From Asaia bogorensis (GTDB taxonomy: Bacteria; Pseudomonadota; Alphaproteobacteria; Reyranellales; Reyranellaceae), in the NCBI GenBank assembly GCA_945905835.1, contig CAMDQJ010000004.1, positions 1 through 64,000 on the forward strand: 64,000 bases of DNA, read 5' to 3'. Below the pieces are notes generated by a model that saw nothing but the letters and a program-made list of their open reading frames with translations, had not been told where the DNA came from and made no database searches. This document shows positions 1-9,306 of the stretch, one piece after another. The translations under genes and the position numbers were made by a program. Position 1 is the stretch's first letter. The number at the start of each line of letters is the position of its first letter.

Positions 1-48
1 TGGCGCAAAGTCATTGACACGTTCCGCCCACGGGCTTCAAATTTAGAG

Positions 49-240
49 TTGTGCGGCGTTCAGAAATTTTTCACCCAATTGCCCTGGGGGAATGCGCACA
101 TGTGGTGGAATCTCGCTGCAGCAAAGGGCAATGCCGTTGCCGTCAAGAACCGCGACAAAGTCGCCGCCAAGATGACGTCCACACAAATCGCTGAGGCGCA
201 GAAGCTGGCGCGCGAGTGGAAGCCCAAGCCGGAACGGTAG
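49..240 (+). pseudogene. Sel1-repeat protein, C-terminal remnant
   Basis: The 63 codons end in a stretch (NAHMWWNLAAAKGN... then TSTQIAEAQKLAREWKPK) that looks like the last repeat and tail of Sel1-like (TPR-related) proteins. Family members have several such repeats and usually a signal peptide. Here only one repeat is left, and the codons before it, open to the window edge, do not resemble Sel1. I read this as a 3' remnant. No ribosome binding site supports the TTG at its start. The bases from 241 to 468 hold no gene I can support. Confidence 0.5.
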
Positions 241-468
241 TGGCGGAGGCCCGCAAGGATGCGGAAGGGGACTTGGTAGCGGCACTTGCCGCGCGCTGGA
301 AAGCCAGCGGCGGGGGCGGGCGCAACTATAGGATGCCGGTGCTGACCATCCCCGCCTAAATATCTTCCTCATCCGCGCAGCATATTCGCTGGCGTTGAGC
401 TCGAGATGTAGCCTCCGTCCTCGTCGCCAAAAGATGTGGCCCGCTGCCCGGCATGTGGCGGGTTTTTG

Positions 469-822
469 TCAGGCCGGCACCAACCGCAGATCTAGGCTGC
501 AGCGATGGCGCGTCATCGTGGGCAGCGAGACAGTGCCGTGCACCGTCCACGAATCGAACAACACGGCGTCACCCGGCTTGAAGATGGGCCGCACCCATGT
601 CCGCTGCGGGAATTGTTCGGCCGCCACATAGCTCAGCGACGGATCATGCTGGTTAATGACCTTGCCGTTAAACCGCCTCGGCAAAAACTCGACGCTTGGC
701 GCATCGCGCCCGCATTCTGTTAGCGCAATCCAGACTGTGATGCTGCCCTCCGGGTAGAGATCGAGGGCGCCGTCCTGGTGCTTGTAGAGGCCCTGGAGTT
801 CGCCTGTGTTCGGCCGTCGACC
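469..822 (-). pseudogene. Phytanoyl-CoA dioxygenase family remnant (3' part)
   Basis: Reading the minus strand from about 822 gives an open frame with typical PhyH (Fe(II)/2-oxoglutarate dioxygenase) features. The HQDG near the start would supply the HxD iron ligands, followed by DLYPEGSITVWIAL. Near the end, KPGDAVLFDSWTVHGT carries the distal histidine. Only about 115 residues remain of the usual 250-300. The frame has no start codon upstream of the TTG at 684 and runs into a TGA at 826-828. It abuts a plus-strand transporter remnant at about 812-822, so the 5' half was lost by rearrangement. It cannot be a functional oxygenase. Confidence 0.75.
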
Positions 823-1554
823 TCGTCAAAGCCAAGCCCAACATCATCATTGCGGTCGGCGGCACCCCCGTCCCTCTCGCCGTCAAGGCTGCAACGTCCA
901 CGATCCCGACCGTCTTCACGATCGGTTTCGATCCGGTCGAACTGGGGCTCGTCGACAATCTCAGCCGTCCCGGCGGTAACATGACGGTCGTGATGCTCTC
1001 GGCCTCCATTCTGGAAGGAAAACGGCTGGACCTGCTGCGCGAGATGCTGCCCGGCGTCCGGTCCGTGGCGCTTCTGGCCAACCACTCCAGTCCCATCGCC
1101 CTCAACCAGACTCGCGAAGCGCAGACTGCGGCGGCCACGCTCGGCCTGAAGCTGGACGTTTTGAACGTGACCAACGACGGCGAATTCGACCGCGCCTTCG
1201 CCGCCATGGCCTCGAGCAAGCCCGATGCCCTTGCCATATCGATCGACGGCTTCCTGATCGGCAGGCGCGAACGGATCATGGCGTTCGCAGCGGCGCAGCG
1301 CCTGCCTGCGATCTATCCGTCGCGCGAATTCACCGATGCCGGCGGGTTGGCAAGCTATGCGGCCCGCTGGGCTGACATGTACCCGCTGGGTCGGCATCTA
1401 TGCCGGCCGCCTGCTCAAGGGCGCAAAGCCGTCCGACCTGCCGGTGCAGCAGCCGACAAGCTACGAGCTGGTCGTCAATCTCAAGACGGCCAAGACGCTC
1501 GGGATCGCCCTGCCGCCGACCTTCCTGGGCCGCGCCGACGAGACGATCGAGTAG
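816..1554 (+). pseudogene. ABC transporter substrate-binding protein (PF04392 type), truncated and frameshifted
   Basis: The translation (AVGGTPVPLAVKAATST, then VFTIGFDPVELGLVDNLSRPGG) matches the ABC_sub_bind family of periplasmic binding proteins. The signal peptide and first third are missing. Homology starts at about 816, where the PhyH remnant ends. At about 1381-1384 one extra C (tacccgc where taccgc is expected) shifts the frame. Before it the protein reads [11 protein letters not shown], and after it, in the next frame, [17 protein letters not shown] and on to a normal TAG at 1552. With two lesions and no start codon it is almost certainly dead. Confidence 0.85.
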
Positions 1555-1560
1555 GCAGCG

Positions 1561-2583
1561 TCAGGCCCAGTAGCCCGGCAGCCTGGTCGCCAGCCATTTG
1601 GCGAGCGCGGCATTGACCTCGACCGGCTTCTCCTGCGCCATCCAGTGGCCGGATTTCACGACCACCTCGGTGAGGTCGCTGCAGTCGCGCCGCATCGGCT
1701 CGGGCAGGCGCGAAGTCATGGTCTCGTAGGTCATGTCGTAGGCGCCGTGCAGGAACAGCACCGGCATGGCGAGCTTGCCACCGTTCTTCGAGCTGAGCGC
1801 ATAGTCGCCGTTGGCCTTGTGGTTCATGTACCAGGAGTCCGGCCCGAAGAAGCCGTTGCGTGTCAGCGCCACGGTATAGGCCTCCATGTCGGTCTCACTG
1901 ATGACGTCGGGATCGCGCGGCACGTCGGGACAGGCGCCGCCACCGAACCAGCCGCCGGCCTTGCGCACGCCGGCCGTTCGCGACGGCTTGCCCACCGCCT
2001 TGGGATCGCCCTTGCGGAACAGCGCCTTCACGACGTTGCGCGGATTGGCGTCGAAGGCGGCACGCGCCTTGTCGAAATTCTCCTCGTAGTAGAACTGATA
2101 GTCCCACTGCCCCGCCGGATACTCGGCCTCGGGATAGAGCTTGGGGTCGACCAGCGGCACCACCGTGTCGAGCGTGAAGCCCGAGGCGAGATAGGGAACG
2201 CAAAGGCTCGCCACGCCGACGGTCTTTTCCGGATGGTGACTGGCGATGTTCCACACCACAGAACTGCCCCAGCCGTGGCCGATCCAAACCGCCTTGTCGC
2301 GGCCGAGGGCGGCCAGCAGCTCCAGCATGTCGGCGACGATCAGCTATTGCGCGAAATCCTGGTGGCGCGTGTAGGTGCTCGAGCGGCCGTAGCCGCGCAT
2401 GTCGGGCGCGATGCAGCGGAAGCCCAGCGCCGCGAGCGCCAGCAGCTGGTGCCGCCACGACAGCGACAGCTCGGGCCAGCCATGGACGAAGACCAGCGGG
2501 GGTGCGGCTTCCGCTCCGCAGGCGAGATAGCCCGTGGTGTGGCGCGCGGTCTTGACGGTGTGTTCGGTGACGGGGAAGGTCAT
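1561..2583 (-). pseudogene. Alpha/beta hydrolase (epoxide-hydrolase-like) with internal stop
   Basis: An ATG at 2583 opens a 340-codon frame of the alpha/beta hydrolase fold. The oxyanion motif is VFVHGWPELSLSW, then DMRGYGRSS, and a late histidine in KSGHWMAQE. A TAG at 2344-2346 interrupts it (DFAQ*LIVADMLELL) with both sides in the same frame. The nucleophile elbow reads GHGWGSS, where relatives with this architecture have GHDWGS, so the expected catalytic Asp is Gly. The two defects together argue for decay rather than a sequencing slip. It diverges from the enoyl-CoA hydratase gene, with 15 nt between the start codons. Confidence 0.8.
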
Positions 2584-2598
2584 GCAGGAGAAAATCCC

Positions 2599-3411
2599 AT
2601 GGAAATCGATACCGGCACAACCGAACTCTTATGCTCCGTGACCGACGGCGTGGCGCTGATCACGCTCAACCGGCCCGAGGCGCGCAACGCCATGTCGGAC
2701 CGGCTGACGCCGGCGTTGCGCACCCAGATCAAGGAGCGCGGCGAGGATCCCAACGTCGGCGCGCTGCTGATCACCGGCGCCGGCACCGCCTTCTGCAGCG
2801 GCGGCGACGTGAAAGGCATGGGCGACCGCTCGTCCAAGAAAGACATGAGCGTCGAGGAGCGCATCGCCGACCTGAAATGGCGGCAGGCCAATCTCACCGG
2901 CGCGCTGGTCGGCGTGCGCAAGCCGACCATTGCCGCTCTGCCGGGTGCTGCGGCGGGCGCGGGACTCGCCATAGCGTTGGCTTGCGACATCCGGATTGCG
3001 GCGAAGTCGGCGTTTGTCTCGACGGGCTACGCGCGCGTCGGCCTGTCGGGCGACTACGGCATCGCCTGGCTGCTCACACGCGCCATTGGCTCGGTGCGGG
3101 CACGAGAGCTGATGTTCACCGCCGAGCGCGTCGATTCGGAGCGCTGCGAGAGGATCGGTTTGGTCAACAAGGTGGTGCCCGACGATAAGCTACAGGCCGA
3201 GGCGTTCGCCTGGGCCAAGGCCGTCGCCGAAGGCCCGCGCGTGGCGTTGCGCAACATGAAGGACAATCTCGACGACGCGCTGGTGGTCGACTACCCGACC
3301 GCGCTCGACCGCGAAGCCGAGCGCATGGGGGTCTGCCAGCGCACCGAGGACCACAAGGAAGCGGTGCGGGCGTTCGTGGAAAAGAGGAAGCCGGCGTTCG
3401 TCGGCCGTTAG
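2599..3411 (+). CDS. Enoyl-CoA hydratase/isomerase family protein
   Basis: A 270-residue crotonase-superfamily protein, probably acting on acyl-CoA thioesters in the cytoplasm. The N-terminal half has VALITLNRPEARNAM. The two oxyanion-hole segments are FCSGGDVKGMG (around residues 66-76) and LPGAAAGAGLAIALACD (around 113-129). The position of the second catalytic acid reads LSGDYG, so the exact reaction is uncertain. The ATG at 2599 is chosen because AGGAG lies 8 nt upstream, although the frame stays open further up. Its stop overlaps the convergent GST gene by 4 nt. Confidence 0.9.
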   Translation: MEIDTGTTELLCSVTDGVALITLNRPEARNAMSDRLTPALRTQIKERGEDPNVGALLITGAGTAFCSGGDVKGMGDRSSKKDMSVEERIADLKWRQANLTGALVGVRKPTIAALPGAAAGAGLAIALACDIRIAAKSAFVSTGYARVGLSGDYGIAWLLTRAIGSVRARELMFTAERVDSERCERIGLVNKVVPDDKLQAEAFAWAKAVAEGPRVALRNMKDNLDDALVVDYPTALDREAERMGVCQRTEDHKEAVRAFVEKRKPAFVGR

Positions 3412-4037
3412 TCCCTATCCGGCGCGCCCAGCGGAAAGCCGGCGCGATACGGCCGCGCCTCGTCGACGGCGCGCTTGACCGAGGGATGCGCCAGCAGGCG
3501 CGCGCGATAGGCGCGCAGCACCGGGAATTGCTCGCCGATGCGATGCGTCCAGTCGGCGTAGAACAGCGACGGTGCGGCAGCACAGTCGGCCAACGTGAAG
3601 GCCGTGCCACCGGCCGCCCATTGCCGGCCGGCCAGCCGCGCCTCGAGCCAGGCATACGACGTTTCGAGCCGCGCCTTGGCGTCGGCGACGCCGCGGGCGT
3701 CGCGCTCGGCCTCGGGACGCAGGCGGTCGATCACGACCTTCTGCATCGGCGTCATCACATAGAGGTCGAAGAAGCGGTCGAGGAAGCGCACTTCCAGCCC
3801 GTCGTTGGGAATAAGGCCGGGTGCCGCGTAGTCGATGATGATGCTCGACTCGACCACGGTGGTGGCGCCATCGACCAGCACCGGCATCAGGCCCATCGGC
3901 CACAGCTTCCTGAGTTCGGCGAAGTCGGTGGCGCTCTCGATCATCTTGAAGTCGAAGGCGATGCCCGCCTCGTAGAAGGCGATGGTGACTTTCTGGCAGT
4001 ACGACGAGAAAGGATGGCCGTACAGGACAAAGGCCAT
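3408..4037 (-). CDS. Glutathione S-transferase family protein
   Basis: A 209-residue cytosolic GST. The N-terminal thioredoxin-like domain (residues about 1-78) begins FVLYGHPFSSYCQKV and contains the cis-proline region GLMPVLVDG and the glutathione-contact VESSIIIDY. The all-helical C-terminal domain has TLADCAAAPSLFYADW, the usual N-capping box region. It is the last gene of a minus-strand operon (6807 to 3408), and its ATG overlaps the stop of the oxidoreductase gene. Beside crotonase and NADPH-oxidoreductase genes it may conjugate or isomerise reactive intermediates, but the substrate cannot be read from sequence. Confidence 0.9.
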   Translation of the reverse strand: MAFVLYGHPFSSYCQKVTIAFYEAGIAFDFKMIESATDFAELRKLWPMGLMPVLVDGATTVVESSIIIDYAAPGLIPNDGLEVRFLDRFFDLYVMTPMQKVVIDRLRPEAERDARGVADAKARLETSYAWLEARLAGRQWAAGGTAFTLADCAAAPSLFYADWTHRIGEQFPVLRAYRARLLAHPSVKRAVDEARPYRAGFPLGAPDRD

Positions 4038-5029
4038 CAGGACACCCGGACGGCGCGCTTGCCGCGGTTGTTGCCCTCGAACAGGCCGATCAGCGCCTCG
4101 GGCGCGCGCTCCAACCCGTCGAAGACGTCGACGATGGCCTTGACCTTGCCCTGCTCGACCCAGCGGGCAAGGCGCGTCTCGGCTTCAGCACGGCGGTCGA
4201 AGAAATCCATGACGATGAAGCCTTCCATGCGCAGGCGCTTGGTCACCACAAGGCCCGGCACCGCCATCGGCCCGGGCGCCGGCTTGTCGACGTCGTATTG
4301 CGAGACGTTGCCGCAGCAGGCGATGCGGCCGCGCAAGTTCATCAGCGAAAGTGCTGCGTCGAGCACCGGACCGCCGGTATTGTCGAAATAGACGTCGATG
4401 CCGTCGGGGCAGGCCGCCGCAAGCGCGCGGCGCACGCCGCCCGCCTTGTAGTCGATCGCCGCATCGAAACCCAGGTCGCGAACCAGCCAGTCGCACTTGT
4501 CCTGGCCGCCCGCCGTGCCGATGACTCGGCAGCCCACCAGCTTGGCGATCTGGCCCACCATGGTGCCAACCGCGCCGGCCGCCGCCGATACCAGCACCGT
4601 GTCGCCGGGCTTCGGCTGGCCGACGTCGAGCAGACCGAAATAGGCCGTGAGGCCGGTGATGCTGAGCGGCCCGATCAGCATTTCCAGCGGCGCCTTGGTC
4701 GTGCGCTTGGTGAGGTGACAGGCGGGGAGCGCGGCGTAGTCCTGCCAGCCCCAGTCGCCTTCGACGATGTCGCCCGCTTTCAGGCCCGGTGACTTGCTCT
4801 CCACGACCTCGCCAATGGCGAAGCCGCTCATCACCTGTCCCGGCTCCAGCGCGTCGCGATAGGTCTTGCCCATCATCCAGGCGCGATTGGCAGGATCGAG
4901 CGAGAGCATGCGCGTCTTCACCAACACCTCGCCATCGCGCGGCGCCGGAAGGGCGGTCTCGGCCCACTGGAACGTGTCCTTGGCGATCTTGCCCTGGGGC
5001 TGTTTGGCGTAGAGCCACTGGCGGTTCAT
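4037..5029 (-). CDS. Zinc-free NADP-dependent oxidoreductase (MDR superfamily, CurA/LTB4DH-like)
   Basis: A 330-residue medium-chain dehydrogenase/reductase. The GroES-like N-terminus contains LSLDPANRAWM, typical of the leukotriene B4 12-hydroxydehydrogenase/CurA branch, which reduces alpha,beta-unsaturated carbonyls with NADPH. The Rossmann motif is AAAGAVGTMVGQIAKL (about residues 149-164), followed by GTAGGQDKC. Cysteine/histidine zinc ligands of classical alcohol dehydrogenases are absent. It starts 4 nt after the crotonase stop and overlaps the GST start, so all are probably translated from one message. Confidence 0.9.
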   Translation of the reverse strand: MNRQWLYAKQPQGKIAKDTFQWAETALPAPRDGEVLVKTRMLSLDPANRAWMMGKTYRDALEPGQVMSGFAIGEVVESKSPGLKAGDIVEGDWGWQDYAALPACHLTKRTTKAPLEMLIGPLSITGLTAYFGLLDVGQPKPGDTVLVSAAAGAVGTMVGQIAKLVGCRVIGTAGGQDKCDWLVRDLGFDAAIDYKAGGVRRALAAACPDGIDVYFDNTGGPVLDAALSLMNLRGRIACCGNVSQYDVDKPAPGPMAVPGLVVTKRLRMEGFIVMDFFDRRAEAETRLARWVEQGKVKAIVDVFDGLERAPEALIGLFEGNNRGKRAVRVS

Positions 5030-5033
5030 GGCG

Positions 5034-5837
5034 TCAATCCTTGTAGTTGGCGGCGCGCTTCTGCAGGTTCGACATCACGGCCTCGACCTGGTTGGGCGTG
5101 CCGATCAGCTTCTGCTGCTCCACCGATTCAGCCATCAGGCCGGTCGCGGCATCGCTCGCGACAGCGAGATTGAGCAGCCGCTTGGAAGCGCGGATCGCGT
5201 CAGGACTCTTGCCGGCGATTTCCTGCGCGGTCTCGAAAGCCGCGGCCCGCGGATCCTCGACCAGGCGTGTGACGAAGCCGTATTGCAGCGCCTCGCTGCC
5301 GTTGAAGATTCGTGCGGTATAAGTGAGCTCGCGCACCACATCCTCGCGTGCGAGATGACGCATGAGCTGCGTGCCGGCGAGGTCGGGCACGAGGCCCCAC
5401 TTGATCTCCATCACCGAAAAGCGCGTGTCGGCGGTGGCGTAGCGCACATCGGCGCCGAGCGCGATCTGGAAACCGCCGCCGAAGGCCACGCCATGAACCG
5501 CGGCGATCACCGGCACCGGCAGCTCGCGCCATGCCCAGGCGCATTGCTGCAGCCGGTTGGCGATGCCGTGGGTGCGCCGAGCGAGATCGCGCGCACCGGG
5601 CACCGCGTCGTCGTCCTGCTTCATGACGGCGAAGCTTGCCATGTCGAGGCCAGCGCAGAACGCCCTGCCCTCGCCCGACAGCACGACGCAGCGCAGGCCC
5701 TTCATGGCCGCAAGTTTGGCCGCCGCCTCGATGATGCCTTCGAACATCGCCGGATCGAGCGCGTTCATCTTGTCGGCGCGGATCAGTCGGACGTCGGCGA
5801 CGCCGTCCTTGAGGTCGATGGAAACGCGGTCCTTCAT
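5034..5837 (-). CDS. Crotonase family enoyl-CoA hydratase/isomerase
   Basis: A 267-residue crotonase. The oxyanion-hole segments are FCAGLDMASF and VHGVAFGGGFQIALGAD. SVMEIKWGLVPDLAG places both a Glu and an Asp near the active site, an arrangement that resembles dienoyl-CoA isomerases as much as hydratases. The start overlaps the preceding 66-residue gene as ATGA. Together with the downstream oxidoreductase and GST it suggests processing of an unsaturated acyl-CoA or ketone, but no specific pathway can be assigned. It differs in sequence from the plus-strand crotonase at 2599. Confidence 0.9.
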   Translation of the reverse strand: MKDRVSIDLKDGVADVRLIRADKMNALDPAMFEGIIEAAAKLAAMKGLRCVVLSGEGRAFCAGLDMASFAVMKQDDDAVPGARDLARRTHGIANRLQQCAWAWRELPVPVIAAVHGVAFGGGFQIALGADVRYATADTRFSVMEIKWGLVPDLAGTQLMRHLAREDVVRELTYTARIFNGSEALQYGFVTRLVEDPRAAAFETAQEIAGKSPDAIRASKRLLNLAVASDAATGLMAESVEQQKLIGTPNQVEAVMSNLQKRAANYKD

Positions 5838-6034
5838 TTATCCTTCTCCGATTGGAGCCATTCGCGAAGGCGGCGTTTCACTTCTTCCGGCTCGAGCCGC
5901 TCGGGCGGTGCCAGGCTACCGTCTTCCCGCTTGGGCCACATCATCACCGCGATGGCGCGCTGCACGTCGGCGAAACTGCAATCGTCGGGCAGGCGATCGA
6001 GCAGCGCCCGCACTCCTGCCTTCACGTCCGTCAT
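5834..6034 (-). CDS. Small uncharacterised protein (66 aa), antitoxin-like composition
   Basis: A 66-residue protein starting at ATG 6034, which overlaps the TauE stop (ATGA), and ending in an ATGA overlap with the crotonase start. The tight coupling on both sides makes it a real gene. The sequence (ALLDRLPDDCSFADVQRAI near the start; PEEVKRRLREWL near the end) recalls short addiction-module-type proteins with an LPD(D)xxxxDIQ helix and an EEV...W tail. No toxin gene is next to it, so an antitoxin role is not supported. It may be a cytosolic regulator or adaptor. Function unknown. Confidence 0.7.
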   Translation of the reverse strand: MTDVKAGVRALLDRLPDDCSFADVQRAIAVMMWPKREDGSLAPPERLEPEEVKRRLREWLQSEKDK

Positions 6035-6807
6035 GGGTACACCATCTGCCAGATTCCCTGACCTATATAGACCACACCCAGCGCCAGGATGATCCGACGC
6101 GTCCAGTGATAGAACTGCTTGTCCGACAGCCGGTCGAGGAAGCTTCTCGACAACGACGTGCCGAGTACTGCGAAGGCCGCGGCAAAAGCCATGGCCAGCC
6201 ACTGCTCGAGGTCGCGGCCGGCCGGGTTGGCGATCAGGGCGCCGAAATAGACTACCTTGGTCAGGTGGCCCAGCACTTGCGCGGCGGCCTTGGTGGCGAC
6301 GTTGACCTGCCGCGTCATGCCCGTGCGCACGTAGAAGATGTCGAGGATCGGCCCGGTGATGCCCGACACGAGCTGCAGCGCGCCGCCGATCACGCCGGCC
6401 AGGAAGGCCTGGCCCGGGCGCTCGATATTGGGCGCGAAGCGCGGCGGCACGGCCAGCGCCAGGAACGGCGTCAAGCCGACCGTCATCAGCACCAGCGACT
6501 TGGGCGGCACGAAGTTGAGGGAGGAGAACGCCAGCAGCGAAGCCACGGCACCGGCGCCGAACTGCAGCACCACGCTCCATTTCACATGCTCGCGCCACAG
6601 CCAGGCGCGCCAGCTGTTAGCCGAGATCTGGATCACACCGTGGAACACCATAGCGACCGGAACCGGCAGCAGGACCAGCAGGAAAGCGATCAGCAGCATG
6701 CCGCCGGCCATGCCGAAGATGCCGGAAATGAACGAGGTCACGACGGCCACGGTCGCGAGCGCCGCCAGGATTGGCAGGGAGAACATCGACGCGACGTAGC
6801 GCAGCAT
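6031..6807 (-). CDS. TauE/SafE family sulfite/anion exporter
   Basis: A polytopic membrane protein of up to 258 residues with about eight hydrophobic segments. The first is LAALATVAVVTSFISGIFGMAGG, which holds the family's GxxxGxxGGxL-type loop, and it is repeated in the second half as FLAGVIGGALQLVSGITG. The family moves sulfite, sulfonates or related small anions across the inner membrane. Starts at 6807 or at Met8 (6786) are both possible. It heads the minus-strand operon down to 3408, and 34 nt separate its start from the divergent amidase gene, so the promoters overlap. Confidence 0.85.
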   Translation of the reverse strand: MLRYVASMFSLPILAALATVAVVTSFISGIFGMAGGMLLIAFLLVLLPVPVAMVFHGVIQISANSWRAWLWREHVKWSVVLQFGAGAVASLLAFSSLNFVPPKSLVLMTVGLTPFLALAVPPRFAPNIERPGQAFLAGVIGGALQLVSGITGPILDIFYVRTGMTRQVNVATKAAAQVLGHLTKVVYFGALIANPAGRDLEQWLAMAFAAAFAVLGTSLSRSFLDRLSDKQFYHWTRRIILALGVVYIGQGIWQMVYP

Positions 6808-6841
6808 GCGGAGGCTGTCGAGAATGGGTTATGGTCGGGGC

Positions 6842-8276
6842 ATGACCGACACAGATCTTCTCTTCATGCCGGCCGTTAAGGCCGCCGCCCTCATCCGCGC
6901 CAAAAAGCTTTCGCCTGTCGAGTATGTCGACGCCATCCTGAAGGCCGTTGAGCGCGCGCAACCCAAGCTCAATGCCTTTCGCGAGGTGATGCCCGAGCAG
7001 GCGCGTCGCGATGCCAAGGCGGCTGAAAAGGCCGTGACCCGACGGGGCGAAACTTGGTCCCCTGCACGGCATCCCCATCAGCATCAAGGACCTCGTCGAT
7101 GTGGCGGGCGTCCACACGCGCCACGGCTCGGCGATCTTCGAGGACAACATCGCCAAGACCGACGACGTTCTGGTGCAACGCCTGCGCGGCGCCGGCGCCA
7201 TCATCCTCGGCAAGGCAACGACGCCGGAATTCGGCGTCAAGGGCCTGACCGACGGGCCGTCCTTCGGCATCACACGCAATCCGTGGAATTTGGAGCGCAC
7301 GCCGGGCGATTCGAGCGGCGGCGGTGCGGCGGCGGTCGCCGCCGGCCTCGGCCCCTTGTCGCTCGGCACCGATGGTGCAGGCTCGGTGCGCGGCCCGGCC
7401 TCGTGCAGCGGCCTGGTCGGACTGAAGCCGACGCTGGGCGCGGTGCCGGCTGACACCGCGCGCGACGCCTTCGGCAACAATGTCTATGCCGGCCCGCTGG
7501 CCCGCACGATCACCGATGCCGCGATCATGCATTCAGTGCTGTCCGGCCCCAGTGCCAAGGACCCGTGGAGCCAGGGCGGCGAAGACCGGCGCCAGCTTTC
7601 GCCCGCCCTAATGGGCGAAGACCTGAGCGGCATCCGCATCGGTTACATCGAACTCACCGCCAATCCCCGCATTGCCGGCGACGTGCGAACGAACACCCGC
7701 GCCTCGCTCGATGCCTGGCGTGAAATGGGCGCCGATGTCGAGGAGGTAACGGAGAAGATCGACTGGATCGAATTCGAGGGCCGTGTGCTCTACCAGGCGA
7801 ACTTCGCGGTGTTCTGCGCCCAATACCTGCCGAAGTGGCAGAACCAGATGGACCCGGTAACGCTGGCCTTCATGCAGCGCGGCGAGAAATTCACCCTGGC
7901 CGATTTCCGCAACGCCCAGTACGCCCGCACCACCCTCTTCCGCAAGATCCAGTCGCTGCTCGAGCGCTATGACTTCATCGTGACTCCGACCAATTCGCGC
8001 ACCGCCCTCGACGTCACCCACGACGACGCCAACGACGAGGTCATGATCGATGGTTTCAAATGCGGCATCACCCGCCAGGGCTGGACCTCCTACCAGTACC
8101 CTTTCAACCTGACCGGCCATCCCGCGCTCGCCCTACCCTCCGGCTTTGGCTTCGACGGCCTGCCAACCTCGGTCCAGATCGTCGGCAAATGGGGTGCCGA
8201 GACCGACGTGCTGCGGCTGGGTGCGCTCCTCGAGCAAGCCCGCCCATGGGCCCAGCACCGGCCGCCGGCGTTGTAG
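6842..8276 (+). pseudogene. Amidase-signature enzyme, frameshifted
   Basis: The start (MTDTDLLFMPAVKAAALIRAKK) and the rest belong to one amidase of about 475 residues, but they lie in different frames. The first frame runs to VTRRGET at about 7045, and the second resumes with LGPLHGIPISIKDLVDVAG. Removing one base in cgacggggcg (7041-7049) restores a continuous protein, so this is a +1 insertion. The catalytic Lys is in SIKDL and the cis-Ser in DSSGGG. The nucleophile segment reads GTDGAGSVRGPA, with Ala for the usual Gly. The G-run makes an assembly error possible. Confidence 0.8.
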
Positions 8277-8326
8277 CGCCGCGCCGCCGTTGCGCTAAGC
8301 TCACCGGCTCATCGGGAGGACTAAAA

Positions 8327-9292
8327 ATGCGTCTCACTGCCGCCATCGCGGCCGCGCTCGGGCTGTTGCTCGCCGCCGGACCCGCCTCAGCCCAATTCCC
8401 CGACAAACCGATCAAGATCATGGCACCCTACGCACCGGGCGGAAATATAGACGTCACCTCACGCATCATCGCTGACAAGCTGAAGGACGTGCTTGGTGTC
8501 CAGGTCGTGGTCGAGAACAAGGCCGGCGCCTCGGGCATGATCGGCAGCGACATCGTCGCCCGCTCCACCCCCGACGGCTACACGCTCATGGTCTCGGCCA
8601 ACTCGCTGGTCGCGGTGCCGGCGATCTACGGCAACGCGCCCTACGACTGGAAGACGGCGTTCCAACCGATCAGCCACATCCAGGCGGTGCCGGGCGTGCT
8701 GCTGGTGCATCCATCGTCGCCGATCAAGACGCTCAAGGACTTCATTGCGCTCGGCCAGGACGGCAAGTTCGCCGTCGCCGACTCCGGCATCGGCACGACC
8801 AACCACATCATCCTCGCCCTGCTGACCGACGCCACCAACACCAAGTACACGCTGATCCACTACAAGGGCTCGGGTGCCGCCCACATCGACGTCATCGCGG
8901 GCCAGGTGTCCGCCCAGGTCGACCAGGTGAACGCTGCGATCGGCCACATCAAGGGCGGCAAGCTGCGCGCCATCGCCGTCACCTCCGACAAGCGCATGGC
9001 CGAGCTGCCCGACGTGCCGACCTTCAAGGAGTCGGGCGTGCCTGGCCTCGAGACCTTCACCTACTCGACCTACACCGGCCTGTTCGGTCCGGCCAAGATG
9101 CCGCCCGACGTCCTGAAGAAGCTCAACGACGCCATGGTGAAGGTGCTGACCGACCCTGCGACCGTGAAGCGCTTCGCCGACCTCACAGCCGAGGCCAAGC
9201 CCTCAACGCCGGCCGAGCTCGCCGCCATGCTCGACAAGGAAGACAAGCTGGTCGTGCCGCTGATCAAGAAGGCCGGCATCAAAGCGGAGTAG
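8327..9292 (+). CDS. Tripartite tricarboxylate transporter substrate-binding protein (Bug family)
   Basis: A 321-residue periplasmic binding protein. It has an N-terminal signal peptide ending PASAQF and the family opening FPDKPIKIMAPYAPGGNIDVTSR, whose PGG loop contacts carboxylate ligands. GGGAGGA at 8314-8320 lies 6 nt before the ATG and fixes the start. No TctA/TctB membrane genes are nearby, as is usual for the many orphan Bug proteins. Placed just after a broken amidase, it may have served uptake of an amide-derived carboxylate. Confidence 0.9.
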   Translation: MRLTAAIAAALGLLLAAGPASAQFPDKPIKIMAPYAPGGNIDVTSRIIADKLKDVLGVQVVVENKAGASGMIGSDIVARSTPDGYTLMVSANSLVAVPAIYGNAPYDWKTAFQPISHIQAVPGVLLVHPSSPIKTLKDFIALGQDGKFAVADSGIGTTNHIILALLTDATNTKYTLIHYKGSGAAHIDVIAGQVSAQVDQVNAAIGHIKGGKLRAIAVTSDKRMAELPDVPTFKESGVPGLETFTYSTYTGLFGPAKMPPDVLKKLNDAMVKVLTDPATVKRFADLTAEAKPSTPAELAAMLDKEDKLVVPLIKKAGIKAE

Positions 9293-9306
9293 ACTTCATG
9301 ACCTGA

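Noticed and set aside
1645-2598. Long in-frame upstream extension of the enoyl-CoA hydratase
   Set aside because: It is antisense to the alpha/beta hydrolase, and a good AGGAG stands before ATG 2599, where crotonase homology begins.
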